Notes: a model not told the origin generated them from the letters alone. A stretch of 64,000 bases of DNA from Nocardioides halotolerans DSM 19273 (GCF_000422805.1 NZ_KE383923.1:560773-624772), one strand, 5' to 3'. Shown: positions 43,508-55,327, counted from the stretch's first letter. Program-made: numbers and translations.

Positions 43508-44446
43508 TCAGCCCTCCTGCCGAGCGGCGGCGAGGTCGACCTTGAACAGCTTGACGATCAGCCACGCGATCACCAGGACCGACAGGAACAGCAGCACCGA
43601 CAGCGCGGACCCGATCCCGAGCTGGAACTGCTCGATCGTCTGGCGGTAGGTCAGGAAGGAGATCGACTCGGTGTTCACCGCACCCGACGTCATCACGAAG
43701 ATGTTGTCGAAGATGCGGTAGGCGTCGAGCGCTCGGAACAGGACCGCGACCATGATCGCCGCCCGCATGTTGGGCAGGATCACCTTCCACAACCGTTGCC
43801 ACCAGGTGGCACCGTCGACCTTGGCGGCCTCGATCATGTCCTCCGAGACCTGCGCCAGGCCGGCGAGGAGCAGCAGCGACATGAACGGCGTGGTCTTCCA
43901 GATCTCCGATACCATGATGGCGATCACCGCGGGCGTGGTGTCGCCGAACCAGTTGAAGTCGGTGTCGAGGAACGGCAGCCAGTCGTTGACGAAGCCGTTC
44001 TGGAAGCTGAACGCGAACTGCCACGCGAAGCCGGAGACCACGGTGATGATGCCGTAGGGGATCAGGATCGAGGTCCGGATGACGCCCCTCGCGAAGACCA
44101 CCCGGTGCATGACCATCGCGAACACGAAGCCGATGACGAGCTCGACGCTGACCGTCACCAGCATGTAGAGCACGGTGACGAAGGTGTCGCGCCAGAACAG
44201 CGAGTCGGTCAGCGCCGTCAGGTAGTTGCTCAGCCCGACGAACTCCCGGTCCTCCGGGGCGGTCAGCGAGTAGCTGAACAGCGAGAGGTAGAGCGCCCGG
44301 ATCATCGGGAACGCCGTGACGACCAGCATCAGCACGATGGCCGGCGCCACCAGGCGTTGTCCCAGCCGCGTCTCGGCACGGGCGCGGTCGCTGAGCTCGG
44401 GCTTGGCCGCCCCTTCGCTCCGCGGTGGAGCGGTCACGGCGGTCAC
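43508..44446 (-). CDS. sugA: trehalose-type ABC transporter permease
   Basis: 312 residues, six helices, EAA loop EDMIEAAKVDGATWWQRLWKVI. MalF-type permease. A polar N-terminal region of 30 residues precedes the first helix. The GTG at 44446 overlaps the lpqY-like stop in a GTGA arrangement, so the operon is translationally coupled. A Trp/Phe-rich periplasmic loop (FNWFGDTTP) lies after helix 3. Confidence 0.85.
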   Translation of the reverse strand: MTAVTAPPRSEGAAKPELSDRARAETRLGQRLVAPAIVLMLVVTAFPMIRALYLSLFSYSLTAPEDREFVGLSNYLTALTDSLFWRDTFVTVLYMLVTVSVELVIGFVFAMVMHRVVFARGVIRTSILIPYGIITVVSGFAWQFAFSFQNGFVNDWLPFLDTDFNWFGDTTPAVIAIMVSEIWKTTPFMSLLLLAGLAQVSEDMIEAAKVDGATWWQRLWKVILPNMRAAIMVAVLFRALDAYRIFDNIFVMTSGAVNTESISFLTYRQTIEQFQLGIGSALSVLLFLSVLVIAWLIVKLFKVDLAAARQEG

Positions 44447-45801
44447 AGCAAGGCCTTCCCGTCGAGGACGTCTCGGAGGAACTTCGCCGACTCCTCCGGG
44501 GTCTTGTCGGGGTCGACGGAGGTCGGCGAGTGCCACACGCTCTGCACGGCGGCGGAGATCGTCGCGTAGTAGGAGCTCTTCGGCCGCGGCCCGCCGCTGT
44601 CGACGCTCTCGCTGAAGAGCTGGAGCAGGTCGGGCGGGTAGGCCTCGGCCAGCTCGGGCGTCTCGTAGGCCGACGTCCGCGAGGGCATCAGCCCCTCGTT
44701 GACCGCGAGGTCGACCTGGGCCTCCGAGGAGGTGACGCACGCGGCCGCCTCGAGCGCGAAGTCGGTGTGCTTGGAGAACGCGCCGACGCCGATGTCGATG
44801 CCGCCGATGGGCGGCTTGGACTCCTCGCCCTCCACGGTCGCCGGGTAGCGCGCCCAGCCGAGGTCCGCGAACTCGTCCGCGGTGATGTCGCCACTGTCGA
44901 CCAGGCCCTCGTAGTTCTTGTAGACGAAGGTCCAGTTCGTCATGAACTCGCCGGCCCCGCCGAACATCTGCCCGAGGCTGGTGCCCTCGTTGCTGGTGGT
45001 GAGGTCGGGCTGCGCCGCCTTCGACGAGGCCAGCTTCTGGATCACCGCGGCGGCGTCGCGACCAGCGTCGGAGTCGATGTCGATCTTCGCGTCCTTGCCG
45101 GCCTCGTTGTCCGAGATGATGTCGCCGCCGGCGCCCTGGATGAGGGCGTTGATGAGCACGACGTACGCCTCGTACTTGTTCGCCTGGACGCCGACCGTGC
45201 CACCGTTGTCGGCGGCGGCGTCGATGATCTGGTCCCAGGTGACCGGCTGGGTCATGTCGAGCCCGCCCGCTGCCGCGAGCGACTTGCGGTACCACAGCAC
45301 CTGGGTGTTGGCCCACTGCGGGAAGGCGTAGACGCCGTCGTCCCAGGTCACGGTCTCGGCGGCGCCCGCGAGGACGTCGTCGTCGGTGGCCTTGCTCGCG
45401 GCGTCGTCCGGGAGTCGCTCCAGCCACTTCGCGTTGGCGAACTCCGCCACGAAGACCGGGTCGAGGCTCATCAGGTCCGTCGAGGAGTCCTTGGCCGCCA
45501 GGCGCCGCGCGAGCTGGGTGCGCTGGTCGGTCGCGCCGGAGGGCAGCAGCTGGATCTCGATGTCGTAGTCAGCGGTGCTGCACGACGACGCGAGCGCCTT
45601 GAGGGTGTCGACCCCGTCGGGGTTCACGTACCAGTTCAGCGTCGGCTTGCCGGAGCCTCCCGAGCAGGCGGCCAGCCCGGTGCACAGCAGCACCGCCGCC
45701 GCGCCGGCGGCCAGGCTCCGCCGTGGCCGAGACCTCGCCGCGGTGCCGAGCTGTCGCTGTGCTGGTGACCGTGCTGATGACCGTGCTGGTGACCGTGTCA
45801 T
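44443..45801 (-). CDS. lpqY: trehalose-binding lipoprotein, LpqY-like
   Basis: 452 residues. A long basic N-terminus and signal peptide end in lipobox LAAC, then a family 1 binding protein fold. NWYVNPDG, YDIEIQLLPSGATDQRTQLA, RRLAAKDSSTDLMSLDP and WANTQVLWYRKSL closely match what I remember of mycobacterial LpqY, which recycles trehalose. It heads the operon with sugA, sugB and sugC in the same order as in mycobacteria. GGGAGG precedes the ATG at 45801. Confidence 0.82.
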   Translation of the reverse strand: MTRSPARSSARSPAQRQLGTAARSRPRRSLAAGAAAVLLCTGLAACSGGSGKPTLNWYVNPDGVDTLKALASSCSTADYDIEIQLLPSGATDQRTQLARRLAAKDSSTDLMSLDPVFVAEFANAKWLERLPDDAASKATDDDVLAGAAETVTWDDGVYAFPQWANTQVLWYRKSLAAAGGLDMTQPVTWDQIIDAAADNGGTVGVQANKYEAYVVLINALIQGAGGDIISDNEAGKDAKIDIDSDAGRDAAAVIQKLASSKAAQPDLTTSNEGTSLGQMFGGAGEFMTNWTFVYKNYEGLVDSGDITADEFADLGWARYPATVEGEESKPPIGGIDIGVGAFSKHTDFALEAAACVTSSEAQVDLAVNEGLMPSRTSAYETPELAEAYPPDLLQLFSESVDSGGPRPKSSYYATISAAVQSVWHSPTSVDPDKTPEESAKFLRDVLDGKALL

Positions 45802-45884
45802 GGGCGCCCTCCCGAGTGGTCCCGTACATCACGTCTAGTCGCTCGATGCCCGTCTGTCCACCCCGGGTCCACGGAAGGGCCGCC

Positions 45885-46502
45885 TCAGAGGTGCTTGCGC
45901 TCCACGCTCACACCGCCCCAGATCGCGACGCCCTTGATGCGCACGACCGGCGAGCTGTCGTCGAGGGTGGCGTCGACGAGACCCGACGGTCCCGAGTAGC
46001 CGCCCATGATCCCGGTGCCCTCCATGTGCACCCGGGTCGTCGGTCCCACGATGACCTGGGCGCCGCCCATGATGGCGTTGATGGTGATCACGACCTCGTG
46101 GGCCGCGAACTTCGCGCGCCGCAGGTCGAGCTCGGCGCCGCCCATCAGCGCGAGGATGGTCATCCGTCGCGGCACCACCCAGACGCCGGTGCGTCGCAGG
46201 CCGCTCAGGACCGCGAAGTGGCTCTCCTTCTCGGCCCCCGGCACGACGTCGGGCAGAGCCGCGGCGGGCGCCACCACCGGCCGCTGGTGCGGGTGCGTCG
46301 GCAGGTCGAGCGTGATCGGCACCAGGTCGGCATAGGTGCGGGCGGCGTACGTCGCCTCGAGGCGCTGGTCGAGCTCGTCGAGGTCGAGCCGCCCCTCCCC
46401 CGCCGCCTGCCGCAGGATCTCGGCGACCTGGTGGCGCTCGGAGTCGGAGATCCGCAGCCGGGCGGGGTCGGACCCTGCCGGCTGCTGCAGCTCACCCGCC
46501 AT
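45885..46502 (-). CDS. DUF1707 domain protein with LiaF-like C-terminal domain
   Basis: 205 residues. The N-terminal DUF1707 part (RISDSERHQVAEILRQAAGE and DLDELDQRLEATYAARTYADL) resembles a SHOCT-like short helical domain. The C-terminal half (TILALMGGAELDLRRAKF, INAIMGGAQVIV, GVAIWGGVSVERK) is a right-handed beta repeat like that of LiaF/VraT cell-wall stress proteins. No membrane helix is present. The function is unknown. ATG 46502 is exactly six bases after TAGGCT, giving a leaderless transcript. Confidence 0.85.
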   Translation of the reverse strand: MAGELQQPAGSDPARLRISDSERHQVAEILRQAAGEGRLDLDELDQRLEATYAARTYADLVPITLDLPTHPHQRPVVAPAAALPDVVPGAEKESHFAVLSGLRRTGVWVVPRRMTILALMGGAELDLRRAKFAAHEVVITINAIMGGAQVIVGPTTRVHMEGTGIMGGYSGPSGLVDATLDDSSPVVRIKGVAIWGGVSVERKHL

Positions 46503-46532
46503 GCGCCAAGCCTAGTGCGGTGCTCGAGGCTC

Positions 46533-47594
46533 TCAGTCGGCGACGACGAGCACCGGCACCGGCTCGACCGAGAGCGCGACCCGCTGGCCCACGTGGAGCG
46601 CGGCGGCCTCCGAGCTCGCCAGCTGGGCGATCACCAGCGTGCCGTCGGCCAGCGTCACGGTGGCCCGCGAGACCGGCCCGAGGAAGGCCACGGCCGCCAC
46701 CGTGGCGGCGCCGCCGGCGTCGGGCACGACCCGCACCGACTCGGGCCGCACCAGGGCGACTCCGGAGCCCGCCGCCGAGCCGGCCAGCACCGGCACGGCG
46801 GTGCCGAGGACGTCGGCCCGCCCGTCGGTCACCGTGGCCGGGACCCGGTTGCTCAGCCCCACGAACGAGCCGACGAACGGCGTCGCCGGCGCGGCGTAGA
46901 GCTCGGCGGGCGGCGCCAGCTGGTCGAGGCGGCCGGCGTGCATGACACCGACGCGGTCGGCCACCGCGAGCGCCTCCTCCTGGTCGTGGGTGACGAAGAG
47001 CGTGGTGGTGCCGACGTCGAGCTGGACCCGGCGGATCTCGTCGCGCAGCTGGACCCGCACCTTGGCGTCGAGCGCCGACAGCGGCTCGTCGAGGAGGAGC
47101 ACGGCGGGCTCGATGGCGAGCGCCCGCGCCAGGGCCACCCGCTGCTGCTGCCCGCCGGACAGCTGGTTGGCGTAGCGGTCGTGGTGCTGGCCCAGGCCGA
47201 CCATGTCGAGCATGTCGCCGGCCCGCTGGCGCCGCTCCGCGCGCGAGCGCCCGCGCAGCTTGAGCCCGAAAGCGACGTTGTCGAGCACGGTGAGGTGCGG
47301 GAACAGGCTGTAGGCCTGGAAGACCATCCCCATGTCACGCTTGTTGGCCGGGACCCGGGTCAGGTCCTTTCCGCCGACGCTGATGGTGCCGGCGTCCTGC
47401 CGCTCGAGGCCGGCGAGGATCCGCAGCGCCGTGGTCTTGCCGCAGCCGGAGGGGCCGAGCAGCACGACCATCTCGCCCGGCTCGATGTGCAGGTCGAGGC
47501 CGTCGAGAGCGTGCACGTCGCCGTAGGACCGTCGCAGACCGGTCATCTGGACGGCGACGCCGGTGCCGCCGGACGCTTCTGGGGCGGTGGACAT
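46533..47594 (-). CDS. ABC transporter ATP-binding protein, PotA/FbpC-like
   Basis: 353 residues: Walker A GPSGCGKTTALRIL, VFQAYSLFPHLTV, QLSGGQQQRVALARA, LLLDEPLSALDAK, FVTHDQEEAL, and a C-terminal TOBE domain (VALVRPESVRVVPD). The sequence groups with ATPases for polyamines, iron or phosphonates. The start overlaps the upstream permease stop (TGATG). It is the last gene of a four-gene operon reading from 50411 down to 46533; the substrate is not known. Confidence 0.88.
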   Translation of the reverse strand: MSTAPEASGGTGVAVQMTGLRRSYGDVHALDGLDLHIEPGEMVVLLGPSGCGKTTALRILAGLERQDAGTISVGGKDLTRVPANKRDMGMVFQAYSLFPHLTVLDNVAFGLKLRGRSRAERRQRAGDMLDMVGLGQHHDRYANQLSGGQQQRVALARALAIEPAVLLLDEPLSALDAKVRVQLRDEIRRVQLDVGTTTLFVTHDQEEALAVADRVGVMHAGRLDQLAPPAELYAAPATPFVGSFVGLSNRVPATVTDGRADVLGTAVPVLAGSAAGSGVALVRPESVRVVPDAGGAATVAAVAFLGPVSRATVTLADGTLVIAQLASSEAAALHVGQRVALSVEPVPVLVVAD

Positions 47595-48385
47595 CAGCGA
47601 CCTCCGTGAGACAGGTGGCGGCGGCGGTCGAGCAACGACAGCGCCATGAGCAGGATCGCGGCGAACAGCAGCGACGCCAGGGCGGCCGCCATGGACTCCG
47701 GTGCGTTGACCTTGCCGATCTGGACGATGACGACCGGCAGCGTGTTGTAGTGGGTGAGCGAGGAGATCGTGTACTCCCCCAGCACCAGCGCCACGGCGAT
47801 GAACGCCGCACCCAGCACGCCGGACCACAGGTTGGGCAGGATCACCCGCGTGATGACGGTGAACCAGCTCGCCCCGAGCGACCGGGCCGCCTCGGCGAGC
47901 GTCGTCGCGTCGAGCGAGGACAGCGAGGAGTCGATCGCGCGGTAGGCGTAGGGCAGCACCAGCACGACGTAGACGAACGCCAGCGTGAGCGCGGAGTCGC
48001 CGACGAGGTAGTTGACCCATGCGTAGACGTTCTTGAGCCCGACCACGATGACCAGCGCGGGGATGGTGAGCGGGAGCAGGCAGAGGAACTCCACGAGCCG
48101 GGTCGCCCCGGGCACCCGCAACCGGACCCAGATCATCGTCGGCACCAGGAGCACGATCATGCCCACCACGGTCAGCGCCGCGAGCAGCAACGACGTCGTG
48201 ATGGCGTCGGTCATGGTCGGGTCCTCGGTGAGCGCCTGCCACGCGGCACCGGTCCGCTCCTTGGTGGCGGGGTTCTTGGTGCTGAAGTTCAGGAGCGCGA
48301 GGAGCGGGATCGCGAAGAACGCGCCGAAGACCAGCAGCAGGAGCCAGCGCAGCACCCGCCAGGCCGCGGCGCCGCCGCCCGTCAC
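47594..48385 (-). CDS. ABC transporter permease (PotC-like)
   Basis: 263 residues, six helices, with the EAA loop TLAEAARSLGASWFTVITRVI. It belongs to the binding-protein-dependent permeases of the PotBC/ThiP/FbpB type. The GTG at 48385 overlaps the preceding permease stop in GTGA and the stop overlaps the ATPase start, so the three are tightly coupled. Confidence 0.85.
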   Translation of the reverse strand: MTGGGAAAWRVLRWLLLLVFGAFFAIPLLALLNFSTKNPATKERTGAAWQALTEDPTMTDAITTSLLLAALTVVGMIVLLVPTMIWVRLRVPGATRLVEFLCLLPLTIPALVIVVGLKNVYAWVNYLVGDSALTLAFVYVVLVLPYAYRAIDSSLSSLDATTLAEAARSLGASWFTVITRVILPNLWSGVLGAAFIAVALVLGEYTISSLTHYNTLPVVIVQIGKVNAPESMAAALASLLFAAILLMALSLLDRRRHLSHGGR

Positions 48386-49272
48386 GACAGCCACCTCGAC
48401 GTCCGCTTGAGCAGCCACGCGTAGAGCGACATCACGATGGCCACCACCACGACCATCTCCAGCGCGAGCGCGTAGGCGAAGTTGTGCTCGCCCAGCACGA
48501 TCTCGCTGGTGAGGGAGTTGCGGATCAGCAGCGGCAGGATCGGCGAGCCCTGGCTCACCAGCGCCGCGGCCGTGGCGTACGCCGCGAACGCGTTGGCGAA
48601 CAGCAGCAGCGAGGAGCCGAGGAACGCCGGCCGCAGCAGCGGGAAGGCGACCTGGGTCCAGTACTGCCAGGTCGTGGCCCCGAGGTTGACCGCGGCCTCG
48701 CGCCACTGCGGCCGCAGCCCTTCGAGCGCCGGCAGGAACACGATCACCATCAGCGGGATCTGGAAGTAGGTGTAGACGAGCACCAGCCCGGGCAGCTCGT
48801 AGAGCTGCGAGATGCCGTTGGGGTCGGTGCCGATCGTGTCCGCGAGCAGCGTGGTGAGCAGGCCGCCGAAACCGAGCGTCGCGATCCATGCGAACGCCAG
48901 CGTGACGCCGCCGAACTGCGCGAGCACGCCGCACACCGCGGTGACCACGCGCCGCAGCACGCTGGTCGGCGGCGCCGTGACGACCAGGTAGGCCAGGATC
49001 GCGCCGAGCACGGCCCCGACCGCCGCGGAGATGAACGACAGCAGCAGGCTCTCGCGCAGGACGTGGAGCGGCGTTTCGTCGGTGAGTTTGCTGATCTTGT
49101 CGAGCGAGAAGCCGCCGTTGTCGTCCTGGAACGCGCCGACCAGCACGGTCGCGGTCGGCACGACCAGGAAGACGGCGAGGTAGGCCAGGAACGGGAGCAA
49201 CCCGACCGACGGGCCGACGCTGAGGCGCCGGCCCGCCGGTGCTGGTGGCGTGGTGGCGGTGGTGGCCGCCAC
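48382..49272 (-). CDS. ABC transporter permease (PotB-like)
   Basis: 296 residues, six helices, EAA loop WREAAVNLGATTWQYWTQVA. An N-terminal Ala/Thr/Pro-rich segment precedes helix 1. It lies 14 bases after the binding-protein stop. Pair member of the following permease; together they form the channel of the uncharacterised importer. Confidence 0.85.
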   Translation of the reverse strand: MAATTATTPPAPAGRRLSVGPSVGLLPFLAYLAVFLVVPTATVLVGAFQDDNGGFSLDKISKLTDETPLHVLRESLLLSFISAAVGAVLGAILAYLVVTAPPTSVLRRVVTAVCGVLAQFGGVTLAFAWIATLGFGGLLTTLLADTIGTDPNGISQLYELPGLVLVYTYFQIPLMVIVFLPALEGLRPQWREAAVNLGATTWQYWTQVAFPLLRPAFLGSSLLLFANAFAAYATAAALVSQGSPILPLLIRNSLTSEIVLGEHNFAYALALEMVVVVAIVMSLYAWLLKRTSRWLS

Positions 49273-49286
49273 CGGGGCCGTCGTGC

Positions 49287-50411
49287 TCAGCCGATCGCCT
49301 TTGCCCAGTTCTCGGCCAGGTAGGCGGCCATCGCCTCGGTCTGCTCGTTGGTCGGGATCACCGGGTCACCCTCGACCGCCGGCAGGGCGTCGTACTTCTC
49401 CTGGTCGATGGTGCCCGCCTCGGCCATCGCGTCGGCGCGCACCGGCCGGGCGCCGCCGGCCAGCCAGAGGTTCTGGCCCTCGTCGCTGTAGAGGAACTCC
49501 TGCCAGAGCCGGGCGGCGGCGGGGTGCGGAGCGTCCGCGTTGATCGCCTGGAAGTAGTAGCCCGCGATCGCGGCGCCCTCCGGCACCACGACCTTCCAGG
49601 TGGGCAGCTTGGCGGTCTCCGCGGCGTTGAGGTAGTCCCAGTCGATGACCACCGGGGTCTGCCCGGACTCGATCGTCGCGGCGGTCGGGTCGATCGGCAG
49701 GAAGTTGCCGGCCTCCTTGACCCGCTTGAAGAAGTCCACGCCCGGCGCGATGTCGTCGGCCGAGCCGCCGTTGGCGACCGAGGCCATCAGCACGCCGCTG
49801 AACGCCGCACCGGCCGCGGTCGGGTCGCCGTTGAGGGCGACCTTGCCCTTGAAGTCCGGGCCGAGCAGGTCGTCCATCGTCGTGACGTCGGGCACCACGT
49901 TGGAGTCGTAGCCGATCGACATGAAGCCGCCGTAGTCGTTGACCCACGTGCCGTCGGCGTCCTTGAACTCGTCGGGGATCTCGTCGAACGTCGCCACTTT
50001 GTAGGGCGCGAACTTGTCGGTGTTGGCCAGCGCGACCGACTGGCCGAGGTCGAACACGTCCGGCGCGCGGTCGGTGCCCTTGAGCTGGTCGGCGGCGTTG
50101 ATCTCGTCCTGGCTGGCCGCGTCGGGCTGGTCGGACTGCACCTCGATGTCGTACTTCTCCGAGAACGCGTCGATGATCGCGCCGTAGTTGGCCCAGTCGG
50201 GCGGCAGCGCGATGACGTTGAGCTTGCCCTCCTTCTGGGCAGCCTTCACCAGCGCGTCCATGCCGCCGAGGTCCTCCGCGGAGGTGGCCGACGAGGCGTC
50301 CTTGCCGCCGCCGGAGTCCTTGTCGTCGTCGTCATCGGGCGGCGCACACGCCGCGAGTGCGGTGGTGGCGCTCAGCGCGACCACGGTGACCAACCAGCTA
50401 CGGACCTTCAC
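49287..50411 (-). CDS. ABC transporter substrate-binding lipoprotein (PotD/AfuA-like)
   Basis: 374 residues: signal peptide with lipobox LAAC, an acidic/Gly linker ([16 protein letters not shown]), then a type II solute-binding fold with [17 protein letters not shown] and [10 protein letters not shown], and [17 protein letters not shown] and [14 protein letters not shown] later. These resemble Fe3+, polyamine or aminoethylphosphonate-binding proteins. No conserved iron-coordinating Tyr pair was recognised with certainty, so the ligand is unknown. First gene of the operon. Confidence 0.82.
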   Translation of the reverse strand: MKVRSWLVTVVALSATTALAACAPPDDDDDKDSGGGKDASSATSAEDLGGMDALVKAAQKEGKLNVIALPPDWANYGAIIDAFSEKYDIEVQSDQPDAASQDEINAADQLKGTDRAPDVFDLGQSVALANTDKFAPYKVATFDEIPDEFKDADGTWVNDYGGFMSIGYDSNVVPDVTTMDDLLGPDFKGKVALNGDPTAAGAAFSGVLMASVANGGSADDIAPGVDFFKRVKEAGNFLPIDPTAATIESGQTPVVIDWDYLNAAETAKLPTWKVVVPEGAAIAGYYFQAINADAPHPAAARLWQEFLYSDEGQNLWLAGGARPVRADAMAEAGTIDQEKYDALPAVEGDPVIPTNEQTEAMAAYLAENWAKAIG

Positions 50412-50485
50412 GTGACCTCCTGGGTTGTTGCACGATCGACCACGCCCGAGCGCAACCGGCGCCGCTCACAGTACGCTCGGCGCCC

Positions 50486-52177
<1,692 letters not shown>

Positions 52178-52185
52178 GTGCGGTC

Positions 52186-52647
52186 CTAGGAGCGGTCCTC
52201 GGTGCAGTCGAGGAGGAAGTGGTCCTCGGAGATCCAGGTCTCCCACCTCGACCAGGCCTTGCCGGGCTTCTTGATGCGCATGTCCACCACCAGCCCGAGC
52301 GGCTCCTTGGCCGGCTCGCACGGGAGCGCGCCGTCGGTGGTGAAGACCGTCTTCTCACCGACGCGCAGCTTCACCGGCTTCGCGTAGGAGTAGGGGCTCC
52401 ACCGGTGGGAGCCCTCGAGCTTGTGCCGCTCCCCCATCCGCACCTGGCGCTGCCCGTTCCCGCCCACCCGCTTGAACCGCACGTGCACGTGAGGGTCGGT
52501 CGCCGACGGGAAGCTCGTGGTCATCTGCACGCCGGCCACCCAGTTGGCGATGCCCCAGTCGATGTGGCGATCGCCGGCAGCCGCGGGCTGGGCGCCGGGC
52601 AGCACGGCGACCAGGGCGAGGGCGAGGCCGGCGACGAGACGCTCCAT
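52186..52647 (-). CDS. hypothetical secreted protein
   Basis: 153 residues with a Sec signal peptide cleaved near AAAG (residue 25). The mature part is polar with Trp-containing beta-like segments (SRWETWISEDHFLLDC) and two cysteines that could form a disulfide. No family is recognised. The ATG at 52647 lies exactly six bases after TAGGTT, so it is leaderless. It converges on the class I fumarase. Confidence 0.65.
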   Translation of the reverse strand: MERLVAGLALALVAVLPGAQPAAAGDRHIDWGIANWVAGVQMTTSFPSATDPHVHVRFKRVGGNGQRQVRMGERHKLEGSHRWSPYSYAKPVKLRVGEKTVFTTDGALPCEPAKEPLGLVVDMRIKKPGKAWSRWETWISEDHFLLDCTEDRS

Positions 52648-52767
52648 GACCTGAACCTACGCCTTGCGCGCCCGCGCCCGACCCTGAGAAGTTCCTGTGT
52701 GCCTCCTCGCGCCGGAACGCAACGGCGCGGGGCGGTCGTTGACGGTGCAACCGACCCTGGAGGACCC

Positions 52768-53046
52768 ATGCACTGCCCGACCGATGGAACCACGCTCACC
52801 ATGAGCGAGCGCAGCGGCATCGAGATCGACTACTGCCCCACCTGCCGGGGCGTGTGGCTCGACCGCGGCGAGCTCGACAAGATCATCGAGCGCTCGCTCA
52901 CCCACGCGCCGGCGGCGCCGGCCGCGCCGAGCTCCCAGGGCTACGAGGCTCACCAGGGCCGGGACCAGCGGTACGACCAGCGCGGCCACGGCGCGCCGTA
53001 CCGCAAGAAGCGCAAGGAGAGCTGGCTCAGCGAGCTGTTTGACTGA
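52768..53046 (+). CDS. zinc-ribbon (TFIIB-type) domain protein
   Basis: 92 residues. Two Cys ligands at the N-terminus (one in MHCPTDG) and a CPTCRGVWLDRGELDKI motif form the zf-TFIIB zinc ribbon; the typical proteins have C-P-x-C near the start, and here the first pair reads HCPTDG with only one Cys, so the site may be three-Cys. The rest is flexible, ending in a basic KKRKESWLSELFD. The function is unknown. CTGGAGGA precedes the ATG at 52768. Confidence 0.75.
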   Translation: MHCPTDGTTLTMSERSGIEIDYCPTCRGVWLDRGELDKIIERSLTHAPAAPAAPSSQGYEAHQGRDQRYDQRGHGAPYRKKRKESWLSELFD

Positions 53047-53093
53047 TCGGCACCCGGATCGAGGCCATCCAGGTCGCCTGACAAGGTGGGGAC

Positions 53094-53783
53094 GTGACCT
53101 CCCCCGAGATGGAGTACGTCGAGATCGCGCGCGCCGAGAGCGAGCGCGGCGAGCTGGTGCTGCGCGAGCGGCGACCGGTCGACGGCGGGCCGACGGCTCT
53201 CGAGCTGCGCGCCAACGGCGTCTTCGTGATGGACACGCTCGAGGTCAGCACCGAGCGGGCCATGGCGCAGGCGGCGCTCGAGGTGGTCGAGGACCCCCGG
53301 GCGGTCGTGATCGGCGGCCTCGGGCTCGGCTACACGATGCACGAGGTGCTTGCCGACTCCCGCGTTGAGAAGTGCTCGGTCGTGGAGATCGAGCAGGCGC
53401 TCGTCGACTGGCTGCGCACCGGTGTGGTGCCGGACGGTCCCGCCCTGCTCGCCGACGAGCGCGTCTCCGTGGTCGTGGCGGACATCGCGGTCGCGCTCGC
53501 CGAGGCGCGCGAGGAGTCCTACGACCTCGTGCTGCTCGACGTCGACAACGGGCCGGGCTACCTCGTCCACGCCGCCAACGCGGCCCTCTACGAGCCGCCG
53601 GCGCTGGCCGACGCGCGGCGAGTCCTGCGGTCGGGCGGTGCTCTGGTCGTGTGGTCGGCTGCGGAGTCGGCCGAGCTCGAGGAGTCGCTGCGAGAGGTCT
53701 TCGGCGAGGTCGAGGCCCAGCCCCACGCCGTACGCCTGCAGGAGCGTGACGAGCGCTACTGGCTCTACGTCGCCCGGCCCTGA
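53094..53783 (+). CDS. spermidine synthase-like / class I methyltransferase-fold protein
   Basis: 229 residues of the PABMT/spermidine-synthase fold: [16 protein letters not shown] is the glycine-rich nucleotide loop, [12 protein letters not shown] the acidic strand end, [15 protein letters not shown] the active-site strand, and [15 protein letters not shown] the usual strand 5. The aminopropyltransferase signature around the gatekeeper Asp is only partly conserved, so it could be a methyltransferase. GTG 53094 follows CAAGGT by six bases, a weak leaderless arrangement. Confidence 0.65.
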   Translation: MTSPEMEYVEIARAESERGELVLRERRPVDGGPTALELRANGVFVMDTLEVSTERAMAQAALEVVEDPRAVVIGGLGLGYTMHEVLADSRVEKCSVVEIEQALVDWLRTGVVPDGPALLADERVSVVVADIAVALAEAREESYDLVLLDVDNGPGYLVHAANAALYEPPALADARRVLRSGGALVVWSAAESAELEESLREVFGEVEAQPHAVRLQERDERYWLYVARP

Positions 53784-53805
53784 GCCCACTGGGTACGTTC
53801 GAGGC

Positions 53806-55194
53806 ATGGCTGAGCAGGAGTTTCGGACCGAGCACGACTCGATGGGCGAGGTCCAGGTGCCGCGCGAGGCGCTGTGGCGGGCCCAGACCCAGCGGGCGGT
53901 CGAGAACTTCCCGATCAGCGGGACGCCCATCGAGCCGGCGCTGGTGCACGCCATCGGCGAGGTGAAGGCGGCGGCGGCCAGGGCCAACGGCGCGCTCGGG
54001 GTGCTGGAGGCGGAGCAGGCCGCCGCCATAGAGAAGGCCGCCCGCGAGGTGGCGGCCGGCGACCACGACGACGCGTTCCCGATCGACGTCTTCCAGACCG
54101 GCTCCGGCACCAGCTCCAACATGAACGCCAACGAGGTGATCGCCTCGCTGGCCGCGCGGGCCGGCGTCGAGGTGCACCCCAACGACCACGTCAACGCCTC
54201 GCAGTCGTCCAACGACACCTTCCCGACCGCGATCCACGTCGCCGCGGCGCGCGAGGTGACCGGCGACCTGCTGCCGGCCCTCGACGTCCTCGGCTCGTCG
54301 CTGGAGCGGAAGGCCGAGGAGTTCGCCGGCCTCGTGAAGTCCGGCCGAACTCACCTCATGGACGCCACCCCGGTGATGCTGGGCCAGGAGTTCAGCGGCT
54401 ACGCCGCCACCGTGCGCTACGCCGCCGAGCGGCTCGAGTCGGTCCTCCCGCGCGTGCGCGAGCTGCCGCTGGGCGGCACGGCGGTCGGCACCGGCATCAA
54501 CACCCCCGACGGCTTCCCGTCCGCGGTGATCGAGGCGCTCTCGGAGTCGACCGGCGAGCCGTTCACCGAGGCACGCAACCACTTCGAGGCCCAGGGCACC
54601 CGCGACTCGCTGGTCGAGCTGAGCGGCGTGCTCAAGACCTACGCCGTGGGCCTGACCAAGATCTGCAACGACCTGCGCTGGATGTCGTCCGGCCCGACCA
54701 CCGGCCTGGCCGAGATCCACCTCCCCGACCTCCAGCCCGGGTCGAGCATCATGCCCGGCAAGGTCAACCCGGTGCTGCCGGAGGCGACGCTGATGGTGTG
54801 CGCCCAGGTCATCGGCAATGACGCCGCGGTCACCGTCGCGGGCGCGAGCGGCTCCTTCGAGCTCAACGTCGCGATGCCTGTCATCGCCCGCAACGTGCTG
54901 GAGTCGGTCCGGCTGCTCGCCGCCTGCTCACGCGTGCTCGCCGAGCGCTGCGTCGACGGGATCACCGCCGACGCCGTCCGGATGCGGCAGTACGCCGAGT
55001 CCTCGCCGTCGGTGGTCACCCCGCTCAACAAGTACGTCGGCTACGAGGCCGCCGCCAAGATCGCGAAACAGGCCCTCGCCGACGGCGCCACGATCCGCGA
55101 GACGGTGCTCAAGCTCGGTTACGTCGAGCGCGGCGAGCTCACCGAGGCCCAGCTCGACGAGGCCCTCGACGTGGAGTCGATGACCCACCCCTGA
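53806..55194 (+). CDS. fumC: fumarate hydratase class II
   Basis: 462 residues of the fumarase/aspartase superfamily. Motifs: [52 protein letters not shown] and the hallmark [12 protein letters not shown]. It is iron-independent. ATG 53806 is exactly six bases after TACGTT, so it is leaderless and separately expressed from the class I enzyme. The repeat at 55244-55312 follows. Confidence 0.94.
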   Translation: MAEQEFRTEHDSMGEVQVPREALWRAQTQRAVENFPISGTPIEPALVHAIGEVKAAAARANGALGVLEAEQAAAIEKAAREVAAGDHDDAFPIDVFQTGSGTSSNMNANEVIASLAARAGVEVHPNDHVNASQSSNDTFPTAIHVAAAREVTGDLLPALDVLGSSLERKAEEFAGLVKSGRTHLMDATPVMLGQEFSGYAATVRYAAERLESVLPRVRELPLGGTAVGTGINTPDGFPSAVIEALSESTGEPFTEARNHFEAQGTRDSLVELSGVLKTYAVGLTKICNDLRWMSSGPTTGLAEIHLPDLQPGSSIMPGKVNPVLPEATLMVCAQVIGNDAAVTVAGASGSFELNVAMPVIARNVLESVRLLAACSRVLAERCVDGITADAVRMRQYAESSPSVVTPLNKYVGYEAAAKIAKQALADGATIRETVLKLGYVERGELTEAQLDEALDVESMTHP

Positions 55195-55243
55195 GCCCCG
55201 CGCGCAGCGTCGCCGCCGAGCTACCACGGTCCGGCACGGGGGC

Positions 55244-55312
55244 TTGGTGGTTTCGAGACGCTCGCTGCGCGAGCTCCTCAACCAGCGGTGGGAGCGCAGT
55301 GACCCGGCAGTC
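55244..55312. repeat. dispersed intergenic repeat, second family (copy 2)
   Basis: Contains GGTTTCGAGACGCTCGCTGC followed by GCGAGCTCCTCAACCAGCGG, whose arms pair loosely (GAGACGCTCGC against GCGAGCTCCTC), then GGGAGCGCAGTGACCCGG, the latter related to the tail of the first repeat family. Near copies lie at 26074-26205 and 59909-60064. It lies between the convergent fumC and cell-wall protein genes. Confidence 0.55.
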
Positions 55313-55327
55313 CCGAGGGGTAGACAA

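Noticed and set aside
46533..48242. Fusion of the ATPase with an upstream extension
   Set aside because: The frame is open upstream of 47594 only as an antiparallel-frame shadow of the permease; ATG 47594 with the TGATG overlap is the start.
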